From positions 35,801,639 through 35,865,638 of the forward strand of contig AP025053.1 in NCBI GenBank assembly GCA_036186865.1: a DNA stretch of 64,000 bases, written 5' to 3'. Made by a program: the position numbers and the translations under genes. Below the pieces are notes generated by a model. That model was not told the DNA's origin. It searched no databases and was given only the letters and a program-made list of their open reading frames with translations. The DNA comes from Eustoma russellianum. Its lineage: Eukaryota; Streptophyta; Magnoliopsida; Gentianales; Gentianaceae. Below are positions 1-11,156 of the stretch, one piece after another; positions within the stretch are counted from its first letter, which is position 1, and the number at the start of each line of letters is the position of its first letter.

Positions 1-699
1 AAAAAGGTAAAGATGAGAATGTTGATATCATGTCTAGTCTCTAAACCTTTCTTTGAGTTGTTAAGTTGGTACGAAATATTGTGGATCTACTTTTATCAGG
101 TAGGTTTTAATGTTTTATCGTACGAGAATGGGAAGAAAGGAATCTAAAGTGTCTAACTCTACCTTTTGTGTTTCTTTCGTTAGAGCAACAACATTTAAGC
201 CTTTTTTCTATTATGTGGGATCTGTTATATGAATCATTCATTTCTCTTGCTTTTTGTTGAGTCATAGCCTTGATACTACCCTCTTTGTGTGTCCCTCAAT
301 ACCTAATGCATAATATGCGTCTTTGAAGTACGCCTCTTAACATTTTTATTTCTGTCACTCGCATCCTTTGTTCATGCTTATAATTGACTGCGTAATATTC
401 AGATCTGTACAGCAGTGCACGTGTTATTGCTGTCGTGTGCAAGTTAAAGCTTTTAGATGAGATAGTATTTTAACATGGTATCAAATCAACAAAAGTACAT
501 GGGTTTAAATTAATTTTCACCAATTAGCCTTTTTTTGTGGTATTTTTCACTAATTAGACTAGTTAAGTCTAGTCTTCTATTTTCAGTGGAGTCAAATACA
601 CTCTTTTTTGACTGTAGAATGTGATAGAATAAAATAAAATAACTACATCGGCTCCATTTCTGCATTGTGAAGTAACAATTGATCGACACATTACTTGAC

Positions 700-832
700 A
701 CAATTTTTGTTATGAGTCATCCGGAAAAAAACCTGTGTTTCAACATGTGGGTAAGATTACGTACATCCAACCTTCTTTGCCTTGCCATAAGCGAAAGCCT
801 CTAAGTCAACAGAGTAATGTTATTATTGTTGT
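700..832 (+). repeat. AU-SINE-like repeat copy
   Basis: A short dispersed repeat with the phrase gtcatccggaaa, a central gtaagattacgtacatccaa and a (TTG)n-like tail near 826. Related copies occur, sometimes reversed, at 1822-1905, 25645-25800 and 46750-46895. The layout (tRNA-related body, TTG tail) fits the angiosperm AU-SINE family. The family assignment is by memory of the consensus. Confidence 0.5.
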
Positions 833-835
833 AGA

Positions 836-1262
836 CTGGTTAAGTCTATAAGTGTATAAATTACTATTCTCTCTACATGCTAAAGCTTATAGATGAGATG
901 ATAACTTAACATGGTACCATATCACCAATAGTACTTGGATTCAAATCTTACCACCCCTACTTTCTTAAAATCATATTAATGCTACCACCACTGGTTAAGT
1001 CCATAAACTATAAATTACTATTCTCTCTACAAGCTAAAGGTTTAGATAAGATCTTAACATGATACCATATCACCAAGCATACTTGGGTTTAAATCTTACC
1101 ACCCCACTTTCTTAAAAGCATATTAATAGTACCACTACCACTTTACTGTTACTGTTGCATGTGTGGTAAGTCCACACATGAGGAAGTGTGTTAATTCTAA
1201 ATGTATAAATTACTATTCTCTCTACAACGTTAAGTTTTTAAATGTGATCTTAATTTAAGAAT
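836..1262 (+). repeat. Diverged tandem repeat, unit about 155 bp
   Basis: The phrase ctggttaagt followed by ataaattactattctctct recurs at about 836 and 991, and a more diverged copy begins near 1161. Each copy also carries an accatatcacca segment and ccacccc. About two and a half units are present. A related fragment lies near 445-510. It sits upstream of the visible 2-isopropylmalate synthase exons, probably inside an intron of that gene; I see no coding potential. Confidence 0.7.
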
Positions 1263-1297
1263 ACTCTCTTGGGGTGTAACCTTAACACACACACACA

Positions 1298-1328
<31 letters not shown>

Positions 1329-1337
1329 AAAAAAAAA
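1298..1337. repeat. C21 followed by A19 homopolymer tract
   Basis: A run of 21 C is followed directly by 19 A, preceded by a short (AC)n. It is one of five C/G homopolymers of 16 or more bases in this window, and its exact length is likely unreliable in the assembly. Confidence 0.9.
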
Positions 1338-1821
1338 GTTGTATAACCTATTAGCTGCACGAGAGGATATGCCATGAGTGAAATTTATGATTTTAATTCC
1401 TCTTGGTGGCGTTTAAAATTTACTCTCTTTTGTAAAGGTTGGAATTAGCGGTAGGAAACACATTGTAAGCCACATATATTTCTTATTTTTGCTTCGACTA
1501 AGCACCTTGTTGCTTTGACACTGTATGTTGTAAATTCACCTTTTTGGCTCATATATGAAATTTAATTTACAAAGGAAAAAAATACTTCATGTCACCAATT
1601 TACAATTATTATCAAGATTTGCCTAAAGCTATATTTTTAAGAGTTGATAACACCTTACTAATTCATCCAGTGTCAATTTCCTTTGCCTTTTGAGGGGTTG
1701 TACATCTTTTCTTATTCAGTTTTGCTTTTTATCATAACCTTAGCCACCAACTTTGAACTCTTTTTTGGCAATCTTGTGTTTTCTTAACTTAATTTTTCTT
1801 CAGTGAAGTAGATGAGTTTCA

Positions 1822-1905
1822 TTCAGGAAAGTGTACACCCGACCCTCTTTATCCGACATAGACGAGAGCCTCCAAGGCAATGAGTTAATGTTATTGTTGT
1901 TGATT
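1822..1905 (+). repeat. Partial AU-SINE-like copy
   Basis: The stretch runs from ttcattcaggaaagtgtaca to a gttattgttgttg tail and contains gacgagagcctccaaggcaa, matching the 3' part of the copy at 700-832. The 5' half is missing. Confidence 0.45.
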
Positions 1906-2129
1906 TCTTCAGTCGAGTACTTGAGTTTCATTCTGGAAAGTATATTCCTAAAGTGAGCTCGTTTCCTCAGCTTTTGGCTGTGGGCAACCTTCTGTCCCAG
2001 AGACGGTACCAAAAGCCTGTTCCGGCTGCTTTATTATTGACTGATGCGACACAAAAAGAGTGATGAATGTTATGTTTTCCTTACTTCGTTTGGATTTTCT
2101 TCTTCTCTATGTATTGGCCTGATATCAAC

Positions 2130-2193
2130 TCATTATTGAATGATGAGCAAGTAAATTGTTATCATTATTGAATGTTGAGCAAGTAAATTGTTG
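2130..2193 (+). repeat. 32-bp tandem duplication
   Basis: Two adjacent copies of a segment containing cattattgaatg and gagcaagtaaattgtt start at 2131 and 2163, a period of 32. They lie in the intron just upstream of the first visible 2-isopropylmalate synthase exon. Confidence 0.85.
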
Positions 2194-2287
2194 CTGGAAA
2201 TTATGGATGTACTTTTGTTTTTTGGTTAACTTGAAATTATGGATATACAGTTATTCCCTCTTATTGTATCCTTTTTTGGTTTACCAG

Positions 2288-3082
2288 AGCATTACAGATG
2301 ATGATCTAATTGCCTTGGTATCTGATGAAGTTTATCAGGCCGAGGTTATATGGGACCTTAAAGAAGCGCAGGTATAGTTGTATGTCATTAATCTGTTGTT
2401 CTTGTTAGGTTGATCTTATTCACTTTATTGAAGATACAAGTAAGAATGTAAATATTGGTTGAATGATAGGTTACATGTGGAACACTTGGCCTTTCCACGG
2501 CTACTGTGAAGCTAGTTGGTGCTGATGGGGAAGAGCGTGTTGCTTGTTCTGTTGGAACAGGGCCAGTTGATGCAGCATACAAGGCAGTAGATCTCATTGT
2601 TCAGGTTGTAGAACTTGGGTTCTTCTTCTTCATTTTGTGTTGGTGCTGATTGGGTACTTCAAATACTTGTAGGTTCCTGTAACACTGCTCGAGTATTCCA
2701 TGTCTGCTGTGACCGAAGGGATCGATGCTATTGCCTCCACTAGGGTGGTGATTCGCGGGGATGACTGTCTTGTGACTCATGCATTTACTGAAAAACCTAT
2801 ATCTCGAACTTTTAGGTATCTAAGTTTTCTTTTTTCCACATTTGAGAGTTTTTGGAGCATATGAGAGTGAGGCAGAGTCCAGCTTTACAACATGTCTAAT
2901 TATTGAAATCTTTTTGTAGTGGAACTGGTGCAGCAATGGATATTGTCGTATCAAGTGTCAGGGCTTATGTTGGTGCTCTAAACAAGATCTTGAGTTTTAG
3001 GACTAGATCGTTTGATAGCAAGGCTAAGGAAATCAACCAAGAGTCAAGTGTGGATAACGCCGCCTTAAATGTTGCGCATTAA
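2288..3082 (+). CDS. 2-isopropylmalate synthase, C-terminal exons (5' part outside window)
   Basis: Four spliced exons encode the C-terminal end of a plant 2-isopropylmalate synthase: 2288-2371, 2470-2604, 2673-2815 and 2920-3082 (TAA at 3080-3082). All introns have GT/AG borders and the phases join cleanly. The enzyme condenses acetyl-CoA with 2-oxoisovalerate, the first committed step of leucine synthesis, in plastids. Visible landmarks are DDDLIALVSDEV, QVTCGTLGLSTATVKL, VGTGPVDAAYKAVD, TEGIDAIASTRV and GTGAAMDIVVSSVRAYVGAL. These belong to the LeuA allosteric domain that senses leucine. Its presence favours IPMS over the related methylthioalkylmalate synthases, which lack this domain. The catalytic TIM barrel is not in the window; I found no earlier exon between 1 and 2287, so a long repeat-filled intron or the window edge hides it. 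The tail after ALNKILSF is not conserved in my memory of the family. Confidence 0.93.
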
Positions 3083-3599
3083 TGCAAGTGATTTTTATCC
3101 CCTCGAGTCCAGGAGAGGGCAGATGGTTTAGAACCTTGTAGCAGAAAATGACCCAAGCATCTGAATCAACTGGGGTCACACCATACCGTGTTATATCCTG
3201 AAGACGAGAACTCTTCTGAATTGAAGACGGTAGCTATGATGGTCAGACAAGTATATGCATGCTCGGTCTCTAGCAATTTGATTGCCTCAGTGTGAGTCGC
3301 CTGGGGGACATGTATGCACTGAGGTTCCATCCTAATTCTGGAGTCGTGTGTCCATATATTGCATTGTTAAGATTTCTCTTATTATGTTTCAGTCTCTATA
3401 CACATGATCCATTGTTGTATAGTTTTGTCAACTATACCTTTTTTTATCCCCTCCTTGTCTAAGAGATGAAGTTGATTTGGTATGTGTTGGGCACTGAAAA
3501 CTTTGGACCATAATTATGAACGAGCAGATAGTCCAGAAACTAATTTCTAAGTATCAGGTGACAGCAGCAGACTCCCTGAATACGAATGATACAAATTGT

Positions 3600-3620
3600 C
3601 CCCCCCCCCCCCCCCCCCCC
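3600..3620. repeat. C21 homopolymer
   Basis: Twenty-one consecutive C. It makes proline-rich open frames in two phases that are artefacts of the run. Confidence 0.9.
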
Positions 3621-4944
3621 ACGGGGCCTTCTACATGCCAAAGGTCTTCACGCTATGAAGGTAAAAGAATGTGTTATCGTCTCTACAAGTTCCATGGTCT
3701 TTCCCTATTACGTGTGCAGATTGCCTGTTGATTTTAGTAGAGCACTAGGGAAGCACCTGTTATTCTTTTACCTTTGATTCTTTCTCATGAAATAAACATT
3801 TCCCATTTCTGTAGAAGCCCACACTCTCTGGTTGAATGATAATGCACTAAGCTCCGTAACGTACCAAAATTTCCATGACTTGTTAAATTTTTTTTCCTCG
3901 GATGTCTTTGGTTTCCTTTTTCTGCCTTGAGTTTATGTATGTTGGTCCTAATTAAGGTCCATTCATGGTCTCCTATCTGGAACTTGGAACTTACATATAG
4001 TGAATAGAGGGTAGCATAATCTTAATTTTTGTTCTTCATAACGAGGATTTGTGCTAAGTGTCATATCATTCTGGCAAGGTGTTGTTGGAGGCACGCCAAC
4101 ATCACCCTAGCCACAACTAGACAGATGGTCTTTAGGCGTGTCTCAAAACGCCACAGAGATAATTGTGGCGTCTTTGTAATTGGGACGTTTTTAGAAAGCG
4201 ACCAACATACACTGTCTAAACATCACCAAAAGCTTTGGTGTTGGGAAGATTTTGAATAGTTGGTTTGTTCCTATATGAAACGTCACTATATAAATTTGTC
4301 CATACATTTCAAACCGTGGCACTAGTTTCTTCCTGTGGCGTTCTAGACTGCCTCTATAAGTATTTTAGTTTTGAAAAACGAAAATCAGTAAATCCGTACT
4401 AAACCTTTATAAAATCACATGCGCAAATAATTTCCTTATATAGTATACCATTCACTTGAAGAAGTATATAAAGCCTAGCGATTAATATTGTATAATGAAG
4501 AAATTTAACAGCATTTGGTCCAAATGAACGTGTAAAATTTGAGCATTTAGTCAAAATAAACATAGAAAATATTCATATTTAAAGAATCGAAATCAAATTA
4601 TAAGCCATTATGACATATAAAATGCAGACCTTATTAATCATTAGCTAGCTACCGTCAGGAAAAGCTAAATCTAAACCTTTTCAATCTGTTTTTGTTTTAA
4701 TCATAAAGTGGAAAAAATACATTCTGGATGACCTTTAAAATACTTGAAGAGTATCATATCACACAAGCTCCCTGCCATGTCCTACAAATTAAGAAGTCAA
4801 AAGCAACTGAATTAAAATATCTAGAAAGAACAGGGTCCAGTAACAAGACATATTTGCCCTTTCAATGGGATAATCTAACTTATTTAGTACAATCACATTT
4901 AACATAAGGGGAAAGACAAGTATGCTTATTTAAGTGAATTATTC

Positions 4945-5080
4945 AATCAATCAATCACACCCAGTATATCTCAACAGTACCAAAAGTTATTGATAAGGTA
5001 TGGGGAGGGTGAGCGGCAGTTAAACAATACATCTATCCCAAATGATAAAGAGTTTGCTTCCAATGAGACATCTGATTTTA
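4945..5080 (-). repeat. SINE-like repeat, reversed
   Basis: Read on the - strand it runs from ctcattggaagcaaactctt through ctcaccctccccat to a gagatatactggg end. The same body occurs at 19255-19395, 29700-29830, 34300-34400, 53530-53640 and 60965-61095. The caccctcccca core and actgggt-type tail resemble AU-SINEs. Confidence 0.55.
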
Positions 5081-6123
5081 TATGTACCTGTTTTGAAGGG
5101 AATTATTAACTTTGCCAAAACCAGTTGACATTTAGCGAGGGATTGGATCTCAAGCATAAGAGAATTAATATACACTCTTAAGGGAATTTACTACAATTTT
5201 AGCTTACAAAGTCGCCATCAACCCATAAATGTTCAGCAAAGTGTTCAAACAAAAATAGTACATTTAAGAGTATGTCGGTCTTTTAGTCTACTAAAAGAGC
5301 TGAGAGCAATATTGGCTCGTAACATGTGTAGAGAAATCTTCCTAGTTTTTATGATATTAGTCATACACATATATTTCTTAATAAATATATGATATAAACG
5401 TTAGATTATTTTCATTGGTTTACCATCTAGTAAAATAATTAGTTTTTGAATATGATAAAATTTTCTAGTCCCATTCTTCATCCCACATCTTTGTTGATGT
5501 TTGAATTTTTATTAACCTCTTCTTTTCGTAATTATAAGACATACAAGTGGGATATAAAATTGTACAAAAAAAATTCCATCTCTTTCCAATAATCTATGTT
5601 TTTGTATTTCTATGGATAGTTATAGATAAAATATACTTGTCCCTTTATTCTTCTTTCCGAATTATACGCTACTTTTCACTTTCCATACCAAGTAGTGTCC
5701 TGACTTCATTCAACTACTTCCGTTTTTCTTTTTCTTTTTATCTAATATTATTTTTTCCCACATGCTTCCTTGCGGATTGTGAGTATTCGGTTTCATAGAT
5801 GCGGAATTCTTGATCCCGGATATAATTCTAGAAGTATATGACCAAATATTGACTAAAACACTTACATAATCCGGAGAATATTTGGAAAATAGAATGTTAA
5901 TTTGAATAACGATAAATCACTTAAATATATCAATTAGAATGCAAATCAACCAAATCTCCTAAATCCGGGAGGAGAAAACGGGTAATATGAAATCATTTAT
6001 GTATTTAAAACTTACAGGATTCTTGTATTATAGAAAGTAGAGAAGTAAACTTATCAACAAACTCCAAATGCCTTGTGAAATAAGTCAAGCGATAAGCATA
6101 GGAAAATCCGAGAGCCCAAAACC

Positions 6124-6131
6124 TATATATA
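6124..6131 (+). promoter_or_regulatory. TATA box of the NAC gene
   Basis: TATATATA lies 127 bp upstream of the NAC start codon, a normal spacing for a plant TATA box plus a short 5' UTR. Inferred from position and motif only. Confidence 0.5.
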
Positions 6132-6257
6132 CCCCCAAAGCCATGCCTCCTGATTCTTCTACTAGCTTGTTTGTTTCATATTTCCTTTTCTGCCGACCAA
6201 CTCACATAGCTGCTATTTCTTGTTCTGAATCAAGGCTAGCTTTCTTGAATATTTGAC

Positions 6258-7838
6258 ATGGGCAAATATCGGCTGGGATATCATTTTCTGCCTAATGAGA
6301 GTGAAATTATTGATTACTTGGTTAAGTATGTAGATGGAGAACCATTGCCTTCAGATGATGTGGTAGAGAAAAATATTTACGGTAGAGAACCACCTTGGGA
6401 AATCTTTAGAGATGAAGAGAGTACATGGATCCACGACAATCCCAAGAAAAAACACATGTACATATGCACTAGAGTCACATATGTAAGTACTGAGGGCGAC
6501 AAATCCAAGCGCAACAAATCAAGAAAGGCTGGGGATGGTTCATGGTCGGGTGAGACAGGGGTCAAAGAAATTATCGGAGAAAATAAAGTGATAGGGGAGA
6601 TGAGTACTTTTACGTATAAAGTAAAGGGAGACAACAGGAGTTCGGAGGCAGCACACGGACGGTGGACTATGCACGAGTACGCGCTTTCCGGTGACCGCAC
6701 ATCTGATTTCGTGGTCTGTAAAATAACCAAGGACGAGTCCGTGATGGCGAAAAACTCCAAAAAGTCAAGCCCGTGTCCTGAATTCACAAGGACTTATGGT
6801 AGGACATCACCACCAGAGTGCTCTTTGTTTATTAAGAGAATGCATGAGGCTGAGCATCAAACTCTGGATGATGCTAACAAGAGGGCCAAAGTAATCCAGT
6901 TTGATCAACACAGCATTGGATCCACGTTTCGACACCCGAATTTGGCACATGTTGCTTCTCCATCAGTCCAGGGAGTTCCCAATTCAACAGGCCCCTCCCC
7001 TCAACCATATAGTTCCTCGAGGGTAGAATCGTCTCAGGAGCATAAAAACAAACACCAATTATACAGCCAGTTACATTCATATCATCATCCACAGCCATGC
7101 CAAGAGGGTCTCGATGCACTCGGACCAGCCATGGTGATTGATGAGTGGTTAGATAAAAATATTCATCAGAATGATCATGTGATCCAAGAATTTTGCGTGC
7201 CTCCAATGTCAACACCGTACCCAACAGGGGATAATGATATTACAGTTGAAGAAATTGAGGAGATATGGCAGAGTATTAATTCAGATGGTCAATATTTGGT
7301 GCCTCCAATGACCCTGTGGTCCGAGGAGAGGTTGAAGAATGACAATTCAGATGGTCCTCTCGGTTCAATACACATGCATGCGGCGAAAGAGGACCAATTT
7401 CAAGGATTCCAAGCCGGCAATACCCTATTTCCAGAATCATATTTTTCTGAGAATCCTGGTGCTGCATCTGCTGATACTGTTCAAAATTGCATTGGCAGCA
7501 AGAGTGTTGGGTTACAATATCCACAAGTTGGAGGTGGATTCACATGCGGGTTGCAGAATACGATGGAACTTTTGGATCGTCCTTTCGGTTCAATAGACAA
7601 TCACCAATGTCAAGGATCCAAAGTCATCAATACACCATCTCAAGAAGGACATGGTTTGGAGAATGCTGCTGCACTTGCTAATACTGCTCCAAATTACATT
7701 GCAGGTGAGAGTGCCGGGTTACAATATCATCAAGTAGGAGGTGGGTTCACATACGAGGCGGAGAATTTGAGTATGGAATTACCAACGGTTTCTGATGGTT
7801 GGTCCTCGGAGAATCCTTTTGGATTTTGGAACTTTTAG
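6258..7838 (+). CDS. Divergent NAC-domain transcription factor, single exon, 526 aa
   Basis: An uninterrupted 526-codon frame. The N-terminal 165 residues match the NAC DNA-binding fold: RLGYHFLPNESEIIDYL (5-21, subdomain A), IYGREPPWEIF (40-50, subdomain B, equivalent to the usual YxxxPWDL), a diverged subdomain C, GRWTMHEYAL (134-143, subdomain D) and FVVCKITKD (151-159, subdomain E). NAC proteins are plant-specific nuclear regulators. The normal WKATG DNA-contact motif is replaced by W96-S-G-E-T-G, so the usual lysine is missing and DNA contact may be altered. The C-terminal region (about 165-526) is rich in Ser, Gln, His and Gly like an activation domain. It contains an internal repeat, the GLQY-x-QVGGGFT motif appearing twice about 69 residues apart (near 410-435 and 480-505). 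No membrane segment is seen. I chose the first ATG because the NAC domain starts immediately after it. No introns are needed, which is unusual for NAC genes. Confidence 0.85.
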   Translation: MGKYRLGYHFLPNESEIIDYLVKYVDGEPLPSDDVVEKNIYGREPPWEIFRDEESTWIHDNPKKKHMYICTRVTYVSTEGDKSKRNKSRKAGDGSWSGETGVKEIIGENKVIGEMSTFTYKVKGDNRSSEAAHGRWTMHEYALSGDRTSDFVVCKITKDESVMAKNSKKSSPCPEFTRTYGRTSPPECSLFIKRMHEAEHQTLDDANKRAKVIQFDQHSIGSTFRHPNLAHVASPSVQGVPNSTGPSPQPYSSSRVESSQEHKNKHQLYSQLHSYHHPQPCQEGLDALGPAMVIDEWLDKNIHQNDHVIQEFCVPPMSTPYPTGDNDITVEEIEEIWQSINSDGQYLVPPMTLWSEERLKNDNSDGPLGSIHMHAAKEDQFQGFQAGNTLFPESYFSENPGAASADTVQNCIGSKSVGLQYPQVGGGFTCGLQNTMELLDRPFGSIDNHQCQGSKVINTPSQEGHGLENAAALANTAPNYIAGESAGLQYHQVGGGFTYEAENLSMELPTVSDGWSSENPFGFWNF

Positions 7839-9044
7839 GCTATAAGGGTGATTGAATACTGATGGCAGTGTCTTGATCAGGTGTTTCACCTTAATTACTT
7901 GCCGGTTTAGAATTTGAATGTCTTAGGGTTCATATTTCAAAATGTAAATATACATTGAAGAGTTCAGTTTCAATTCATTTATGTGAAATGTCAAATGTTT
8001 TTTATTGAATATTTGAGAATTTTATTAGCTTTAATATCATATTATATTCGGTCACCTTAAATAGATTGACGTCTTCGTATAGTCAATCTAGAACACGTAT
8101 TGAATCTTTAGACCTTTTTGTTAATATGCCTTGTTACCTTTGTGTAACGTCCTAAATTTGGTCAGAATTTTGTCTAGCAGCGCTACTTTGTGGGATACTT
8201 TGTGTATAGTAATAGTAAATGTCAAATTAGTGACTTTCATCCCTGTTAGTCTGAAAATAGCAGATTCGTAATATACTTATCCTATGAAGAGAATAACGTC
8301 TTTGTTGAGTCTACTTAAAATTTATGAGTCCTTAAGTTTCATGACATAATTTGATGTGATATGATCATATAATGTTCCTAATCTGGTATGTCAGTTATGG
8401 ACATTAATGTTATTATGAACATTGTAGCATTTAATGTCAACTTTAAAACTTTGTATTCTTATACTAAAATTTTTTTAACCCAAACTGACCTTTAAGTATA
8501 TGTCCTCCATATAACATGTTTTTTTTTTCTATCTCTTAGATTATTGTTTACATTTGTGTCTGTCTATGAATACGTGTATACAATTATGTGTTTGTGTATG
8601 CATGTGTCTAGGTTAATGTTGTATATGCATATTTCACGTTTTACCATTTTCTTTATACTTATTTGACACGTCAATTTGTCAAGCACGACTCACTATAATG
8701 AAAATTTGACTAATAAATCTGTCAATCACAACCTAGAAAACCCAAACATAGTATACCAATCTGAAACCCGAAAGTATCACGTAGAGAAAGAAAGATGAAC
8801 ACTTCCAGAGAACAATGTGTTTTTTCGTTTAAACTGTTGTTGAAAATGATTGTTTGAGTTTATCAATTTGCCAATAATGATGTATCAATTAAATTACGTG
8901 CACTCATTTTTTAAAGCATGAGTTAATCTTTTACCAGCTGTAAGTGAACATGCTTAATCAATTTGTTAATAATTAGACAAGTATTTAAAACAAAAAGTGT
9001 GTAATAGATTTCCTCACTTGAATCTCGACCCTATACGTGAGGAC
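7839..9044. other. Intergenic, nothing recognised
   Basis: AT-rich sequence downstream of the NAC gene. The first few hundred bases are probably its 3' UTR. I see no open frame with domain signal, no RNA gene and no clear repeat family. Confidence 0.5.
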
Positions 9045-9790
9045 AGAAGATGGTAAACTGCTTCTATATCCAAAACTACAGTGGAACTAGCCCTGCAATA
9101 TGATGATCATTCATCTCTGCAACGCTGTCCTTATAGATTCTAATATAAGCATGCAGGCACAACGATGCCCCAATAATATCTACTTGCACCGAGCAAGTTC
9201 TGGAGTATGTACAAATAGACCAACTAACATATATCGTTAGATTTATGACAGAAAAAACCCGTCAAAAGGGTGAAGATGTACGTTATATACCTTTGCATAA
9301 GCTGCTCACTGGATAGTTGTGCCGGTTGGTTGATATCAATAAACCACTCTATAAACTTCCAATGTTGTACATGGTTGCTCAAAATATTTAGAAATTCCGG
9401 AGTCTATCCAAGCAACTCGGTACATAGATCGAGCCACTATGTTGTAGTATACGTCGTCTCTCGGCCAGTAAGCGCCTCACCATTGATGTGAAGGCCAACT
9501 ATGACGGCTACGTCCTGTAGCTTTACTGTGGCCTTCATCCGTCAACACCACTTCAGAAATACTATGATCAAACTCTGATCTACCTTAACCTTATTACACC
9601 ACATCACTTTCTATAGCCCTACATGCTCAATATTTGTATTGCAACTATCTGGGATTTCAGGATTGTTGTACATGTCAACCTTTTTCAGCACATCCAACAT
9701 GATGTACCTAGTAATACTTCTAAGATGAATGGTCTATGTTCGTCCTGGAGTGTCAATAAATCTCATATCTCTGGCATCAACTCATTAACA
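9045..9790 (-). pseudogene. Degraded plant mobile domain (PMD/MAIN-like) transposon-derived gene
   Basis: Translated on the - strand from about 9790 leftward, broken frames give LLTLQDEHRP, then KLQDVAVIVGLHINGEALTG (9450-9530), WLDLCTELLG, TPEFL, WFIDINQPAQLSSEQLM (9290-9350), YYWGIVVPACLY and IAGLVPL. These fit the order of motifs in the plant mobile domain found in MAIN/MAIL proteins and in transposons that carry this domain (typically TLQDVAVLLGL, WGSA-LA-LYR, IAGPL-LLQ). At least two in-frame stops (after TYTTT and after ELLG) and a frameshift near 9100 show it is dead. Which transposon type brought it cannot be told, because no terminal repeats were found. Confidence 0.7.
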
Positions 9791-9945
9791 ATACCACTAG
9801 TACTAGCAAATGATATCATCACTACACCTAAATATGCAATAATGTTTTAAATGCAAATACAATATGATTAACATAATTTAAACGAAATGCTAACATAAAT
9901 GTGTTATCTAGAAAAGGTAAATAAGAATAATTAAATACTACCAAA

Positions 9946-10150
9946 CATTCATGGAGTTTAAGTCTAGTAAAATAACCATATTTAAATACTCGTATACGTT
10001 CATGCAATCGAAAGGAGCAAATAACAATAATTGAATTTTAATATATATTCATGCAATTAAAAGAGCTAAATAATAATAATTAAATACTAATATAGGTTCA
10101 TGCAATCGACACAATTAAATAACAATAATTAAATACTACTATACGTTCAT
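9946..10150 (+). repeat. 49-bp minisatellite
   Basis: The phrase ttcatgcaat recurs with starts at 9995, 10044, 10093 and (truncated) 10142, an exact period of 49. Each unit also holds aataattaaat-type sequence. One more diverged unit precedes it near 9946. The array is AT-rich and non-coding. Confidence 0.85.
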
Positions 10151-10360
10151 AAATTACAATAAATAACTTACAAACATTAAACAAATAACTAACAAGAAAA
10201 ATAAACTCATGTATGTCTTTAGGTGAATTTTATGTTGTGCAAAGATTTTTACATAATTTCATTGCGTTTTACAAATATCAAAAATAAAAAGAATTAAAAT
10301 GAAAAAAACGAAGGGTATTTATAGCTAACCGTGCTGAGGTACACGGTCAAAGTGGCACAC

Positions 10361-10590
10361 CACGGTTTTGTCAAAACCGTGTTGTAGCATCTATTGCGGT
10401 TTTGACAAAATCGTGTAAATTACTTTCAAACATGTAATAAGAATGAATTTTTTAATTAAAACTGCAATGGATTTCTTTCAAAACCGTGTTCTAGAACCAT
10501 GTTGTAGCATCTATCAAGGTTTTGATAAAATCATGTAAATTACTTCCAAAAATGTAATAAATAAACTTTTTTAATTGAAATTACAATGTA
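10361..10590. repeat. Palindrome-rich direct repeats built on cggttttg
   Basis: A 21-bp near-perfect palindrome (cacggttttg centre caaaaccgtg) lies at 10361-10381. It is followed by gcggttttgacaaaatcgtg and then by a second, more diverged block from about 10485. Both blocks contain gttgtagcatctat and gtaaattactt. The period is about 120 bp. It looks like a small DNA-transposon or MITE remnant; no TSD was identified. Confidence 0.6.
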
Positions 10591-10612
10591 TTTCTCTCCT
10601 AAAACATAAATT

Positions 10613-11156
10613 TTTATAGTGTTCTTTTTTTGGGCTAAAATGTAAAAATTCCATTTAACCAATGATCAAAATAGGATCAATCCTTTACAATTCCACTGGG
10701 CATACGCAGGATGCAATACATACAATCACAAACAACTACTCAATTTCAAATTATCTATACACTTGAGTAACAATTCTATGCACCACATCCTGAGCATTAA
10801 TGTTTTGATCCTCAAAACACTTGCAATTTCTAGCAAACCACAAGTAGTATATAGTAGCAGCAAAAGAAGCTTTAATAAATTTGGTCCGAGTACTTCTCTT
10901 CCTGGCATGCTTCAAAGTCCAGGAAATCAACACCCTTAAAGAAGAAAAATCCTCTTGAATACCAAGCCAAACAAGGATCTGGTTCCAAACATACCTCGAA
11001 GTCGGACAAGTAAACAAAACATGATCTTGAGTCTCAATAGGAGCATCGCAAGTTGGACAGTTTAATTCATTTAAGGAAAACTTCAAATTCGCTCTAGTGG
11101 AAAGTCTTCTATGCATAGCCAACTAAAAGGTAAATCCATGTTTATAGTGTTCTTTT
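10613..11156 (-). mobile_element. 5'-truncated LINE insertion with 16-bp target-site duplication
   Basis: The direct repeat tttatagtgttctttt is exact at 10613-10628 and 11141-11156. Between the copies, the - strand encodes the reverse-transcriptase zinc-binding region of a plant LINE: RLSTRANLKF, CPTCDAPIETQDHVLFTCP, WNQILVWLGI and LWFARNCKCFEDQ (frame 11122-10751). The poly(A) end is on the left, where the + strand reads as T's just after the left repeat, as expected for an element inserted on the - strand by target-primed reverse transcription. Only the 3' end of ORF2 was inserted. The exact duplication suggests a fairly recent event. Its reading frame is open in this fragment but it cannot be autonomous. 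Confidence 0.88.

Larger units (their letters stand above)
3083..6123. other. 3' flank and intergenic region, no gene seen
   Basis: The first few hundred bases are probably the 3' UTR of the 2-isopropylmalate synthase gene. The rest holds a C21 tract (3600-3620), a stretch at about 4080-4340 rich in short cgccac/gtggcg hairpins that may be a DNA-transposon end, and a reversed SINE-like copy (about 4945-5080). Open frames here are short and without recognisable domains. Confidence 0.6.

Noticed and set aside
840..1262. CRISPR-like array from spaced repeats
   Set aside because: Units of about 155 bp with diverged copies in a plant nuclear gene region; a plain tandem repeat.
4029..4259. 76-aa open frame rich in Cys and His
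   Set aside because: It lies in a hairpin-rich, repeat-like stretch and shows no zinc-finger spacing or known family.
6377..7596. Several frames opposite or out of phase with the NAC gene
   Set aside because: Shadows of the real NAC reading frame.
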